Shown here: piece after piece, positions 35,201 to 42,384 of the stretch | Layout: the number at the start of each line of letters is the position of its first letter | Numbering within the stretch: position 1 is the stretch's first letter | DNA from: Pseudomonas fluorescens | Lineage (GTDB): Bacteria; Pseudomonadota; Gammaproteobacteria; Pseudomonadales; Pseudomonadaceae | Assembly (NCBI RefSeq): GCF_902497875.1 | Contig: NZ_CABVHY010000005.1 | Span: 213,317 to 277,316, forward strand | DNA: 64,000 nt | Direction of reading: 5' to 3' | Translations under genes and position numbers: made by a program | The notes under the pieces: generated by a model | What the model was told of the DNA's origin: nothing | Database searches by the model: none | The model's input: only the letters and a program-made list of their open reading frames with translations

Positions 35201-35864
35201 CCTGGTCCTGCAACAGCTTGTGGGCTTCCCGGGCTTCCTTGGTTTTGTCGAAGGCCCGGCGACCGAGACGGGTGTAGAGCGCCGTGTCGGTGAGCTTTTC
35301 CAGCAGCTCGCTGCGATCGCTATCGTCAGCCTTGAGGAAAGCGCTGAACTCGCTCTGGGCCAGCATCACGGCACGGGTGAACTGTTCGAAGTTCAAGCCC
35401 AGTGCCGCTTCGAGCTGGGTCTTGTATTCGCCTTTCTGACTGGCCAGCAGTTGATCCTGATCGATGTCTCGCAGGCTCTGGCGGCTGGCTTGCAGCTTAC
35501 CGCCGGCTTTGTCCCGGGCGCGATTGGCTTCCCAGCGGGCACGATAGCGGCGGCCGTCGATGCCGACGAAATCCACCTCGGCATAACCTTCACCGGTGCC
35601 GCGACGCAGCAGCGTGCGCGGGTCGCCGCTGCCGATTTCGCCCTCGGCGTCCGGAACCTTGGCATCGCGCCCGGTATTGTTCAGCCGCGGCACCGCACCG
35701 AACAACGCCAGGCACAAGGCATCGAGCAAGGTACTTTTGCCGGCGCCGGTCGGCCCGGTAATGGCGAACAGGCCGGCACTGGCCAGGGGTTCGGCAGTGA
35801 AGTCGAGCTCAAAAGGCCCGGCCAGAGAGGCGAGGTTTTTCAGGCGGATCGCGAGAATCTTCAT
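32223..35864 (-). CDS. sbcC: Exonuclease SbcCD, ATPase subunit SbcC (Rad50-like)
   Basis: SMC-type ATPase of 1,213 residues that, with SbcD, cuts hairpins and protein-blocked DNA ends during replication repair. Walker A GPTGAGKSTLLDALCLALFG is at residues 36-55. A very long glutamine-rich coiled coil is split by the zinc hook CPVCGSPDHP near residue 610, which joins two SbcC molecules. The C-terminal ATPase lobe carries the signature SLSGGETFLVSLALALGLA and Walker B SLFIDEGFGSLDPESL. It overlaps sbcD upstream and the GST gene downstream by 4 bp each. Full-length and intact. Confidence 0.96.
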   Translation of the reverse strand: MKILAIRLKNLASLAGPFELDFTAEPLASAGLFAITGPTGAGKSTLLDALCLALFGAVPRLNNTGRDAKVPDAEGEIGSGDPRTLLRRGTGEGYAEVDFVGIDGRRYRARWEANRARDKAGGKLQASRQSLRDIDQDQLLASQKGEYKTQLEAALGLNFEQFTRAVMLAQSEFSAFLKADDSDRSELLEKLTDTALYTRLGRRAFDKTKEAREAHKLLQDQATGVTPLSAEARAELDERYNQAQLQLKTQQAQLKQLELQHIWLKDLRQLQDEQQSATGQLHNAQQHWDSLAGERLKLTRLEQLAPQRHQFARKSELSVQLTPLAAQIQQHTQQQQKQQARQAQLEHSLSSAHTALTEAQGQHTASAPLLRQAFEEQSALARLVKDASLSADLKQQAQLACTQGQNTIQGLQDLQKQVASRLERIAGQLAQSAHLAPLSDAWNAYRDRLQQLMLVGNRLNKGQAELATLEQSANRAAEELAAQRQSLEVLYKEAGAEPEAVTEQIQILGSLLQDNRKQQRAFEELTRLWVSQQELDKRAAELQQRQQTAQQERDRLTLDGVKTKAELAVAEQTLSVTRELLERQRLARSESVEELRAQLQDEQPCPVCGSPDHPYHQPEALLQSLGRHDESEQANAQKAVDLLKEKLTELRAEVGGLIAQQKELLQQQEQLVAQQQSLAPSLAAHPLSTQLLAQDPARRDAWLTQQSNQLNQSITQDEQRQTALLTLQQDVARLQQQLRSAEAASQQATQHLTHQQHELSSDRQRLDQELTAFSTLLPADTLEALRNEPAATFMQLDQQIAQRLEQLDQQRDELNEQQQRQQTLEKEQDRQQTRVQQLETAQQQFAALAEQQQTCQQKLTQLLGEHISAEQWQQQLDQAVEQARNTETAANQELQAVRTGLVQLAAELKAQQERLRALETEDRELAGKIADWRGLHPELDDGGLEDLLGVDDQQVSTLRQQLQHSEKAIEQAKVLLQERDQRLLNHQAQHNGNLDAEQLANALSELHSQFAASEQLCAELRAEQAEDQRRQNANRALAQRIAEAYSEWQRWARLNALIGSATGDTFRKIAQAYNLDLLVHHANAQLRQLVRRYRLKRGGSMLGLLVMDTEMGDELRSVHSLSGGETFLVSLALALGLASMASSTLKIESLFIDEGFGSLDPESLQLAMDALDGLQAQGRKVAVISHVQEMHERIPVQIQVRRLGNGLSTLEVK

Positions 35865-37105
35865 GGTTGTTCGCTCTCCAACTGAACGTCTTGCAGCAGC
35901 ACGGCAAAGTCCTTGAGGGTCTGTTCATCGACCTCGCTACCATAGTTTTCCTTCCATGCGCGGCTGAACAGTTCCTGCGGGGTCAACTGGTCCAGCTCGA
36001 TCAACTGGCCAGCGTCATCGGCACCTTCGCGGCTACCGTTGCCCGCGTATTCGGCGGCGATCCGTACCAGGCGCACGGCTTTGCCTTGCAGCGCAGTCTC
36101 CACTTGCTGGCGCAGGTCCGGCTGTGGCTCGTCGAGGCGTACTCGCACTTCCAGCCAGGGTTGACGCTGGATATCAGCGAGCAGGTCGATATTCGGCAGC
36201 TCAGCCAATTGGCCCAGGACCTCGGCCAAGGGCGCAGGGCCCAGGCGTTGCAGGTTAACGGCGCGGGGGATCAACCTGGGCTCGACGCTGACCAGGGTTT
36301 CACCATCGAGCTCGATATCAAGAATCTGGTGCTGATAACCGATCTCGGAGAACGACAAGGGTATCGGCGAGCCGCAGTAGCGGATGCGCTCTTCACCGTT
36401 GACCTTCTGCGGCTTGTGCAAGTGACCGAGGGCGACATAACTGATGCTCGGGCCGAACAGGCTGGCGGGCAGCGCTTCGGCATTGCCGATGATCAGGCTG
36501 CGCTCGGAGTCTTCCGAAACCGAGCCGCCGGCCATATGTGCGTGGCTGATGGCGATCAGCGCCTGACCTTTCTGGCGCTTGGCGTTGGCCGCGGCAATCA
36601 GCCATTCATGAACCTGACCGATACCGCGCAGGTAGTTGTCGCCCAACTGGGCGCCGGTGACTTCGGCCGGTCGCAGGAACGGCAGCGCCAGGCACCAGCC
36701 GGCAATTTCGCCGCTGGCGTCGGGCAGCGGAATCAGCAAGCGTTCGGCATCGAGCTGGCCGTCATCGAGCCACAACACCCGACCCAGGGCATGGGTGCGC
36801 AAACGCCGCATCAAGGGCGCGGGCAGCTCGATCCGCGAGCCTGAGTCGTGGTTACCGGCGATCATCACGATGGTCAGCAATGGCTGCTGCTCGTGGGCGT
36901 TGACGATGAAGTCGTAAAGGCGTTCCTGGGCTTTGACCGGCGGGTTGACCGTGTCGAAGATATCGCCGGCGATCAGCAGCACGTCCGGCGTGTGCTGGGC
37001 CAATTGCCGCAGCAGCCAGTCGAGGAAGCAGGCATGTTCGAAATCGCGTTCCTGGCCGTGCAGGTTCTGCCCAAGGTGCCAGTCGGAGGTGTGAAACAGA
37101 CGCAA
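35861..37105 (-). CDS. sbcD: Exonuclease SbcCD, nuclease subunit SbcD (Mre11-like)
   Basis: Manganese nuclease subunit of SbcCD, 414 residues. Phosphoesterase motifs are in order: LRLFHTSDWHLGQ at the N-terminus, LIAGDIFDTVNPP, IAGNHDSGSRI, AISHAHMAGG and VALGHLHKPQ. No ATG is available at the family N-terminus; the start is TTG 37105, which places the protein at LRLFHTSDWHLG and has AAGCGGAG 6 bases upstream. The C-terminal part includes the conserved end region that contacts SbcC. Its TGA overlaps the sbcC ATG. The upstream open frame to 37447 lies antisense to the AraC gene end and is not coding. Confidence 0.95.
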   Translation of the reverse strand: MRLFHTSDWHLGQNLHGQERDFEHACFLDWLLRQLAQHTPDVLLIAGDIFDTVNPPVKAQERLYDFIVNAHEQQPLLTIVMIAGNHDSGSRIELPAPLMRRLRTHALGRVLWLDDGQLDAERLLIPLPDASGEIAGWCLALPFLRPAEVTGAQLGDNYLRGIGQVHEWLIAAANAKRQKGQALIAISHAHMAGGSVSEDSERSLIIGNAEALPASLFGPSISYVALGHLHKPQKVNGEERIRYCGSPIPLSFSEIGYQHQILDIELDGETLVSVEPRLIPRAVNLQRLGPAPLAEVLGQLAELPNIDLLADIQRQPWLEVRVRLDEPQPDLRQQVETALQGKAVRLVRIAAEYAGNGSREGADDAGQLIELDQLTPQELFSRAWKENYGSEVDEQTLKDFAVLLQDVQLESEQP

Positions 37106-37241
37106 GGCAAACTCCGCTTGAAAATAAGGTATCGCCGCAGGGAAATGATAACGGCGAAAGGGCAGAGAGTTTACTGGCAAAAAACCCGGAGGGCGCGTTT
37201 GATGTGGCGCCATGGGGGCTGGTGAAGCTACGCCGCCATTT

Positions 37242-38195
37242 TTACGAGCATTTCGCTCGCACCTCGCTGGCGGTGGTGCCGAAGTGCTGGCGAAAGCCTC
37301 GGGTGAATTGCGCCTGGTCGTTGAAGCCCCAGCGCAGTGCCAGTTCGCCAATTGACATCCGACAAAGGGGGTCGCGCAGACTGCGATGCACGGCTTCCAG
37401 GCGTTGTCGGCGGATCCATTCGCCCAGGCTGAAAGGCGTGGTGGCAAACAGTTTATGCAGGTAGCGCACGGACAGACCGCAGGCCTGGGCGATGTGGTGC
37501 GGGGTCAGGTCGGTTGAACAGAGGTTTTTTTCGACGTAGTGCTCGATGCGTTGCAGGTGCAGTGCGGCCAGGTTCGAGGTTTCGCTGTTGAGTACGCGCT
37601 CGTCCTGTCGCAGGGCCATCAGCAACGTCGAAAGCGCCTGTTCGAGCAGCATATGGCGAGCGGCTTGGTCGCATTCGTCGAAGCGCGCGGCGCACATCGC
37701 CAGTTGCTCGACGAAAATCCGTCCGAGGCTGCGCCGGGCGTCAAAGCAGAAGCGGGTATAGCGTTCGGCGCCGCGTAATTGCCCTTGTAGCGCGCGTTCA
37801 GGCAGTTTGAATACCCAAAGGTCGTTATCGGCGGCGTAGCGAAAGCGGTAGGGCGCATCGCCGCGTTCGAAGATAAAACTCCCGGGCTGGCAATGCAGCT
37901 CCTGGCCGTCCTGTTCGAAAAGGACCTCGCAACGACGAGGTACCGTGACCAGATAGCAGGCTTCGGAGTCGTCGCTGATTTGAGCCTTGCTGCGTGAGTA
38001 ACCGAGCTGGCTGGAGCGCAGGCGCGACAGGGCCAACGCGGTGCTGGACGTTTCCCAGATTCGCAAGCTGCCCTGGAACTCGGCGTCGGGATTGAATTCC
38101 AGGGAGAGCGGGAAGTAAGTATTGCCGATTGCCTCAGCCCAGCGCGGTTGCCGTTCACTGTCAGGCCAATACCGAGTGGACAGGTGTTGAGCCAT
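37242..38195 (-). CDS. AraC-family transcriptional regulator
   Basis: A 317-residue regulator with an N-terminal ligand-binding-like domain of the AraC-binding type (AEFQGSLRIWETSSTALALSRL..., then CEVLFEQDGQELHCQPGSFIFERGD) and a C-terminal double helix-turn-helix: LTPHHIAQACGLSVRYLHKLFATT and MSIGELALRWGFNDQAQFTRGFRQHFG. ATG 38195 (MAQHLSTRYW) has GAGGGG 8 bases upstream. It lies 97 bp downstream of hyuA in the same orientation and is the likely regulator of the hydantoinase pair, an inference from position only. Confidence 0.9.
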   Translation of the reverse strand: MAQHLSTRYWPDSERQPRWAEAIGNTYFPLSLEFNPDAEFQGSLRIWETSSTALALSRLRSSQLGYSRSKAQISDDSEACYLVTVPRRCEVLFEQDGQELHCQPGSFIFERGDAPYRFRYAADNDLWVFKLPERALQGQLRGAERYTRFCFDARRSLGRIFVEQLAMCAARFDECDQAARHMLLEQALSTLLMALRQDERVLNSETSNLAALHLQRIEHYVEKNLCSTDLTPHHIAQACGLSVRYLHKLFATTPFSLGEWIRRQRLEAVHRSLRDPLCRMSIGELALRWGFNDQAQFTRGFRQHFGTTASEVRAKCS

Positions 38196-38292
38196 CTTTG
38201 CCCCTCTTTTTTTGGTTTTATCGAGGACAGCACCGAGGGGTTGGACCGTCGGTGCTGTTGGTGGGCCATCTTTGGTCAAAAGCCGCTAACGG

Positions 38293-40383
38293 TCAATTGC
38301 CGGGTGTCAGGCGGTAGGTGGCCGAGGGTGCCAGGCACGCCTGCCAGCCAGGTGGTACAACGATGTTGGTGGTGGCCTCCTCTATCACACAAGGGCCGCT
38401 GATCGTTTGCCCTACTTGCAGCCGGTCGCCGTTGTATACCGGCGTTTCCTGCCAGGTGTCGATCCCGTCGAACAGCATCGAGCGATGGCTTTGCGGCACG
38501 GCTGGCTGCGCATTTTCCGGAATCGGCAGTTCCGGCATGGGAGGGTGTTGCAGGCGCGCAATGACCGAACACTCCAGGTTCACCAGTTCGATCGGACTCT
38601 GCGGTTCGCTGTAGGAAAACAGGGCCTTGTGCCGGGTATGGAACGCCTCGCGCAAAGCCACCAGCCCGGCGTTGTCGAGGGGCGCCTGGGTCAGTTCGAT
38701 GCTGCATTCGTGGATCTGGCCGAGGTAGCGAATTTCCAGGCTGTAGAGGCAGTCGACTTTGTTGCCAGCGCTGAAACCATCCTCGCGCAGGTTGTTCATA
38801 CCGCGTTCGCGCAGCTCATTGAGGGTCTGATTGAGCAGTGGCAGATTGACGAATGGGTCGTCCAGGCGCATCGGCAGGGTAGTCAGTTGGTCGTAGCGAA
38901 TGTCCGACAGAATTTGCCCGAACGCGCACAGACCCGAAGCGACTTTCGGAATCAGTACCACTTGGCTGCCGATTTCCTCGGCCAGGCGAATGACGTGCAT
39001 GCCGGCTGCGCCACCGGCACCGATCAGGGCAAACTCGCGGGGGTCATAACCACGCTCCACGGACACCCGGCGGATACCGCTGACCATGTTCAGGTTGACC
39101 AGGGTGATGATGCCGAGGGCTGCCCGCTCGACGCTGATGCCCAAGGGCTCGGCAATTTTTTTGCCAATAGCGTCAATCGCTGCCTGGCGATTCAGGCGAA
39201 TACTGCCGCCAAGCAACGCGCCGTCGGCCAGATAGCCAAGGGCCAGATTGGCGTCGGTCACCGTTGGTTCGACGCCGCCTTTGCCGTAGCACACAGGGCC
39301 CGGGCTGGCACCGGCGCTGCGGGGGCCGACCTGGAGCATGCCGAAGGCGTCAAGGTGAGCAATCGAACCGCCACCGGCACCGAGCGTTTCCACCTGGATC
39401 ATCGGTACGCCAATCCGATAGCGCAGAAAGTCGCTGTCCTTGCTGAAGTTGGTGCGCCCGGATTTGCTCAGGGTGATATCAAATGAGGTACCCCCCATGT
39501 CGACGGTGATCACGTTGTCGATGCCGAAGGGCTTGGCCACGCACAACCCGGCTTGCGGTGCCGATGCGGGGCCCGAATTGATCGCGTTGACCGCCCGCTC
39601 GCGCATGATAGCGCCCGGCGCCAGGCCACCGTTGGACTGGAAGTAGCGGGTCGGTTGTTGCGCGCCCAACTCCTCGAATAACGCGTCGATGCGCTCGATG
39701 TATCGGCCCATCACCGGGCTCAAGTAGGCGTTGACCACCGTGGTGGAGGTTCGGGTGTATTCGCGGATTTGTGGAAACACTTCGTTGCCGGTGCAGACAA
39801 ACACCCCCGGCAAGGCGGCGCGGACCATTTCTGCGGCACGCTGTTCATGGCTCGGATTGCGCACCGACCAGACGAAGGAAATGGCTACCGCCTTGACGTC
39901 TTGCTCGCGGAAGTAGTCGATAGCGGCACGGATCGCCGTTTCATCCAGTGGGCAGTATTGGCTGCCGTCACTGATGATCCGGCCGCCAATCGGGCGTCGC
40001 AGGTGACGCGGGACCAGCATGTGGGCCGGCGGATAGTTCGCATCGTAGCGATGGCCATCCTCCTTGTGGCCAAGGCGGATTTCCAGGCTGTCTTCATGGC
40101 CATCGGTGCACAGCAGGCCGACTTTGACGCCGGTCTTTTCGATCAGCGCGTTGAGGGCCACGGTGGTGCCATTGATGCACAAATCGCAGTCGGCAATGAT
40201 CTGGGCCGGTGTACGGCCAATGGCATCGGCGATCTGCGCCAGGCCGTTGCGGATGGCGATAGTGCCGTCCTGGGGTGTGGACGGCGCCTTGAACAACTGC
40301 ACGTTGCCGTTGCGGTCAGCGAGGATGAAGTCGGTGAAGGTGCCGCCGGCATCGATGCCCAGGCGATATTGCTGCTTAGTCAT
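38293..40383 (-). CDS. hyuA: N-methylhydantoinase A / 5-oxoprolinase-type ATPase subunit
   Basis: A 696-residue ATP-dependent ring-opening amidohydrolase subunit of the HyuA family, which acts on hydantoins or 5-oxoproline-like lactams with HyuB. The acetate-kinase/actin-like ATP fold shows LGIDAGGTFTDFILADRNGN at the start and ITVDMGGTSFDITL near residue 295, plus LGAGGGSIAHLD and PGPVCYGKGGVEPTVTDANLALGYL. ATG 40383 is taken as the start; a TTG at 40419 would overlap the hyuB stop. The chemical substrate cannot be told from sequence. Confidence 0.92.
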   Translation of the reverse strand: MTKQQYRLGIDAGGTFTDFILADRNGNVQLFKAPSTPQDGTIAIRNGLAQIADAIGRTPAQIIADCDLCINGTTVALNALIEKTGVKVGLLCTDGHEDSLEIRLGHKEDGHRYDANYPPAHMLVPRHLRRPIGGRIISDGSQYCPLDETAIRAAIDYFREQDVKAVAISFVWSVRNPSHEQRAAEMVRAALPGVFVCTGNEVFPQIREYTRTSTTVVNAYLSPVMGRYIERIDALFEELGAQQPTRYFQSNGGLAPGAIMRERAVNAINSGPASAPQAGLCVAKPFGIDNVITVDMGGTSFDITLSKSGRTNFSKDSDFLRYRIGVPMIQVETLGAGGGSIAHLDAFGMLQVGPRSAGASPGPVCYGKGGVEPTVTDANLALGYLADGALLGGSIRLNRQAAIDAIGKKIAEPLGISVERAALGIITLVNLNMVSGIRRVSVERGYDPREFALIGAGGAAGMHVIRLAEEIGSQVVLIPKVASGLCAFGQILSDIRYDQLTTLPMRLDDPFVNLPLLNQTLNELRERGMNNLREDGFSAGNKVDCLYSLEIRYLGQIHECSIELTQAPLDNAGLVALREAFHTRHKALFSYSEPQSPIELVNLECSVIARLQHPPMPELPIPENAQPAVPQSHRSMLFDGIDTWQETPVYNGDRLQVGQTISGPCVIEEATTNIVVPPGWQACLAPSATYRLTPGN

Positions 40384-40415
40384 GGTGGAGGTCTCTGCGT
40401 TGCTCAAGGGAGGAC

Positions 40416-42161
40416 TCAATGCGCGGCGCGCTGAGCGCGGGTGGCAACTTCGTCGAGTTGGCCATGGCTGTCGATCACCACGCCGTATTCCAGGCGCGCG
40501 CCATCAGCCGATACCAGGCCGTTGAGCACATCTTCGAGCACCATGGCGACGGGACGCTGCAGTGCGTTGCCATAACCACCGCCACCCGGATTGATGTTGA
40601 TCACGCGTTCACCCGGCTGAGCGGTCAGCAGAGCGTTATAGGTAAAGTGGTCTTCTACGCCGTCCACCTTTCGGTGAATCAACCGTCCCAGTTTCGGTTT
40701 GAGCAACCTGTTCTTCGCTCCGGCTGCCCCGGCAGTCGGCAACTGGCGACCTTCGCCGAAACCGACCACGGTCATGGCATGGTTCAGCGGTTCGATTTCA
40801 ATGCGGGTGCCCGAGCCACCGCGGAACTCACCGGCGCCACCGCTATCGGTCATCAGGCTGTAGCGGTGGATCAGCACCGGGTAGGAGTACTCCAGCAGCT
40901 CAATGTCACCGGACATCAATGCGCCGAAGCAGCACAGCGGGCCGCACGCCGGCCAGCCATCCATGGCTTTGTTGGCGCCGGCTCCAGAAATGATTGAAGC
41001 CAGAACCATGGTCACGTATTCGTTGTCGTTGTTGCGCGGGTCGTGCCCGGCGATGTTGATCCCGCTGGCATGGCCCCAGGATGCGGTGACGCGATCCGGT
41101 GCGGCTTGTTCCAGGGCCTGGCGCACGGCATCGGCGAGGGTTTCCATCGGTGTGGTGGTGCTGTTGACGTGGGGTGCCGGCTCTTGGGCATTGCACAAGG
41201 TACCGGGCGGACCGAGATCCACGCTCACGCACCGATACAGACCTTCGTTATAGGGTGGCGGTACCTGGGCGAACATCATCAGCCCCAGGTACACACCGGA
41301 GATCGAGTTGCCCGCGTAGGAGTTGATGAAGTACGGCACTTGCGGCGGGCTTTGGATCAGCACATGGGCTTCGTCGCCACGAATCTCTACCTGCGCGGTG
41401 ATCGACAGTTCGCCCAGGCCATGGCCGGAGTCTTCGAGAATCGCGGTACCGCTGTAGAAACCATCCGGCACATCACGCAGCAAGGCGCGCATATGGCGGT
41501 CGGCCATGTCCTTGAGTTCGGCAATGCAGGCGCGTACTTGTTCGACGCCGTAGCGGTCGAGCAGCTCCAGCAAATGCCGTTCGCCGACGCTGCACGCCCC
41601 ATACTGGGCATTCATGTCGCCTTCCTGATAGGCGCGGGCACGCATGTTGGTCAGTAGCAGGTTGATCACGTCTTCACGCCGCTTGCCCTGCGACCACAGC
41701 TTGACCGGGGGAATGCGCAAGCCTTCGGCGTAGATCTCTTTGGCATCAGGGTTGTAGCCGGCGGGCACCGGTCCGCCAATGTCGGTGAGATGGCCTTTGC
41801 AGACGGCCCAGAACACCAGTTCACCTTTGTAGAACACCGGTTTGTACATGCAGCAGTCGAGAATGTGGCTGCCTTGGTAAGCCGGATCGTTGTGATAGAT
41901 GACATCGCCTTCAAGAATGTCATCGCCAAAGAAGCCGGCGACACATTTCATGGCGGGAATCAGTGATCCCAGATGGATCGGGATGTCCTGTCCTTGAAGG
42001 ACCATTTCCGGGAGGTGGTCGAACAGGGCATTGGAATAGTCGTGAGCGAGGTTGAACACGCTCGAACGACCGGTTTTTTCCAGCGTCAGGGTCATTTCTC
42101 GCTGCGCTGTTTCCAACGCGCCTCGCACGACGGCCAGTGTGATCGGATCTACAGGGCTCAT
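40416..42161 (-). CDS. hyuB: N-methylhydantoinase B subunit
   Basis: A 581-residue partner of HyuA. It begins MSPVDPITLAVVRGALETAQREM, the normal HyuB N-terminus, and contains DIPIHLGSLIPAMKCV, GDVIYHNDPAYQGSHILDCCMYKPVFY, GHLTDIGGPVPAG and, near the end, GGAGEFRGGSGTRIE and NPGGGGYGNAL, all typical. It is transcribed first, then hyuA 33 bp later, then the araC-type gene. No hydantoin permease, racemase or carbamoylase lies nearby, so the pair may act in a different lactam pathway such as 5-oxoproline turnover. Confidence 0.92.
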   Translation of the reverse strand: MSPVDPITLAVVRGALETAQREMTLTLEKTGRSSVFNLAHDYSNALFDHLPEMVLQGQDIPIHLGSLIPAMKCVAGFFGDDILEGDVIYHNDPAYQGSHILDCCMYKPVFYKGELVFWAVCKGHLTDIGGPVPAGYNPDAKEIYAEGLRIPPVKLWSQGKRREDVINLLLTNMRARAYQEGDMNAQYGACSVGERHLLELLDRYGVEQVRACIAELKDMADRHMRALLRDVPDGFYSGTAILEDSGHGLGELSITAQVEIRGDEAHVLIQSPPQVPYFINSYAGNSISGVYLGLMMFAQVPPPYNEGLYRCVSVDLGPPGTLCNAQEPAPHVNSTTTPMETLADAVRQALEQAAPDRVTASWGHASGINIAGHDPRNNDNEYVTMVLASIISGAGANKAMDGWPACGPLCCFGALMSGDIELLEYSYPVLIHRYSLMTDSGGAGEFRGGSGTRIEIEPLNHAMTVVGFGEGRQLPTAGAAGAKNRLLKPKLGRLIHRKVDGVEDHFTYNALLTAQPGERVININPGGGGYGNALQRPVAMVLEDVLNGLVSADGARLEYGVVIDSHGQLDEVATRAQRAAH

Positions 42162-42300
42162 GGGTCACCAGGGATTTTGTTGTTATCTGGGTGGGGGCAT
42201 GACGGATGTCTAACCCCCGGACTTAAGCTACGCGCTGACACAGGCCGCTGGCTTGTCACCGGGTGCACTGTTTTTTGATTTGCAGGGCACTGGGCTGGAG

Positions 42301-42343
42301 GGGATGGCGCGGATTACCCGCCACAGTTCCTCGCCCTGCCTGT
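42301..42343 (-). pseudogene. Remnant copy of the batD 3' region
   Basis: The minus strand encodes QGEELWRVIRAIP, the same peptide as the C-terminal part of the intact BatD gene (nucleotides 45382-45421). Over 40 bp the two copies differ at three positions. After that the remnant loses similarity. The 223-bp gap between hyuB and the RHS gene contains this fragment and no gene. Confidence 0.75.
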
Positions 42344-42384
42344 AATTTCTGACAGTAGCTATCGTCTTGCTAACCTGATATTTC

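Noticed and set aside
35861..37447. Longer sbcD product starting at 37447
   Set aside because: The first 114 codons overlap the end of the AraC gene and do not resemble SbcD; the family N-terminus is at TTG 37105.
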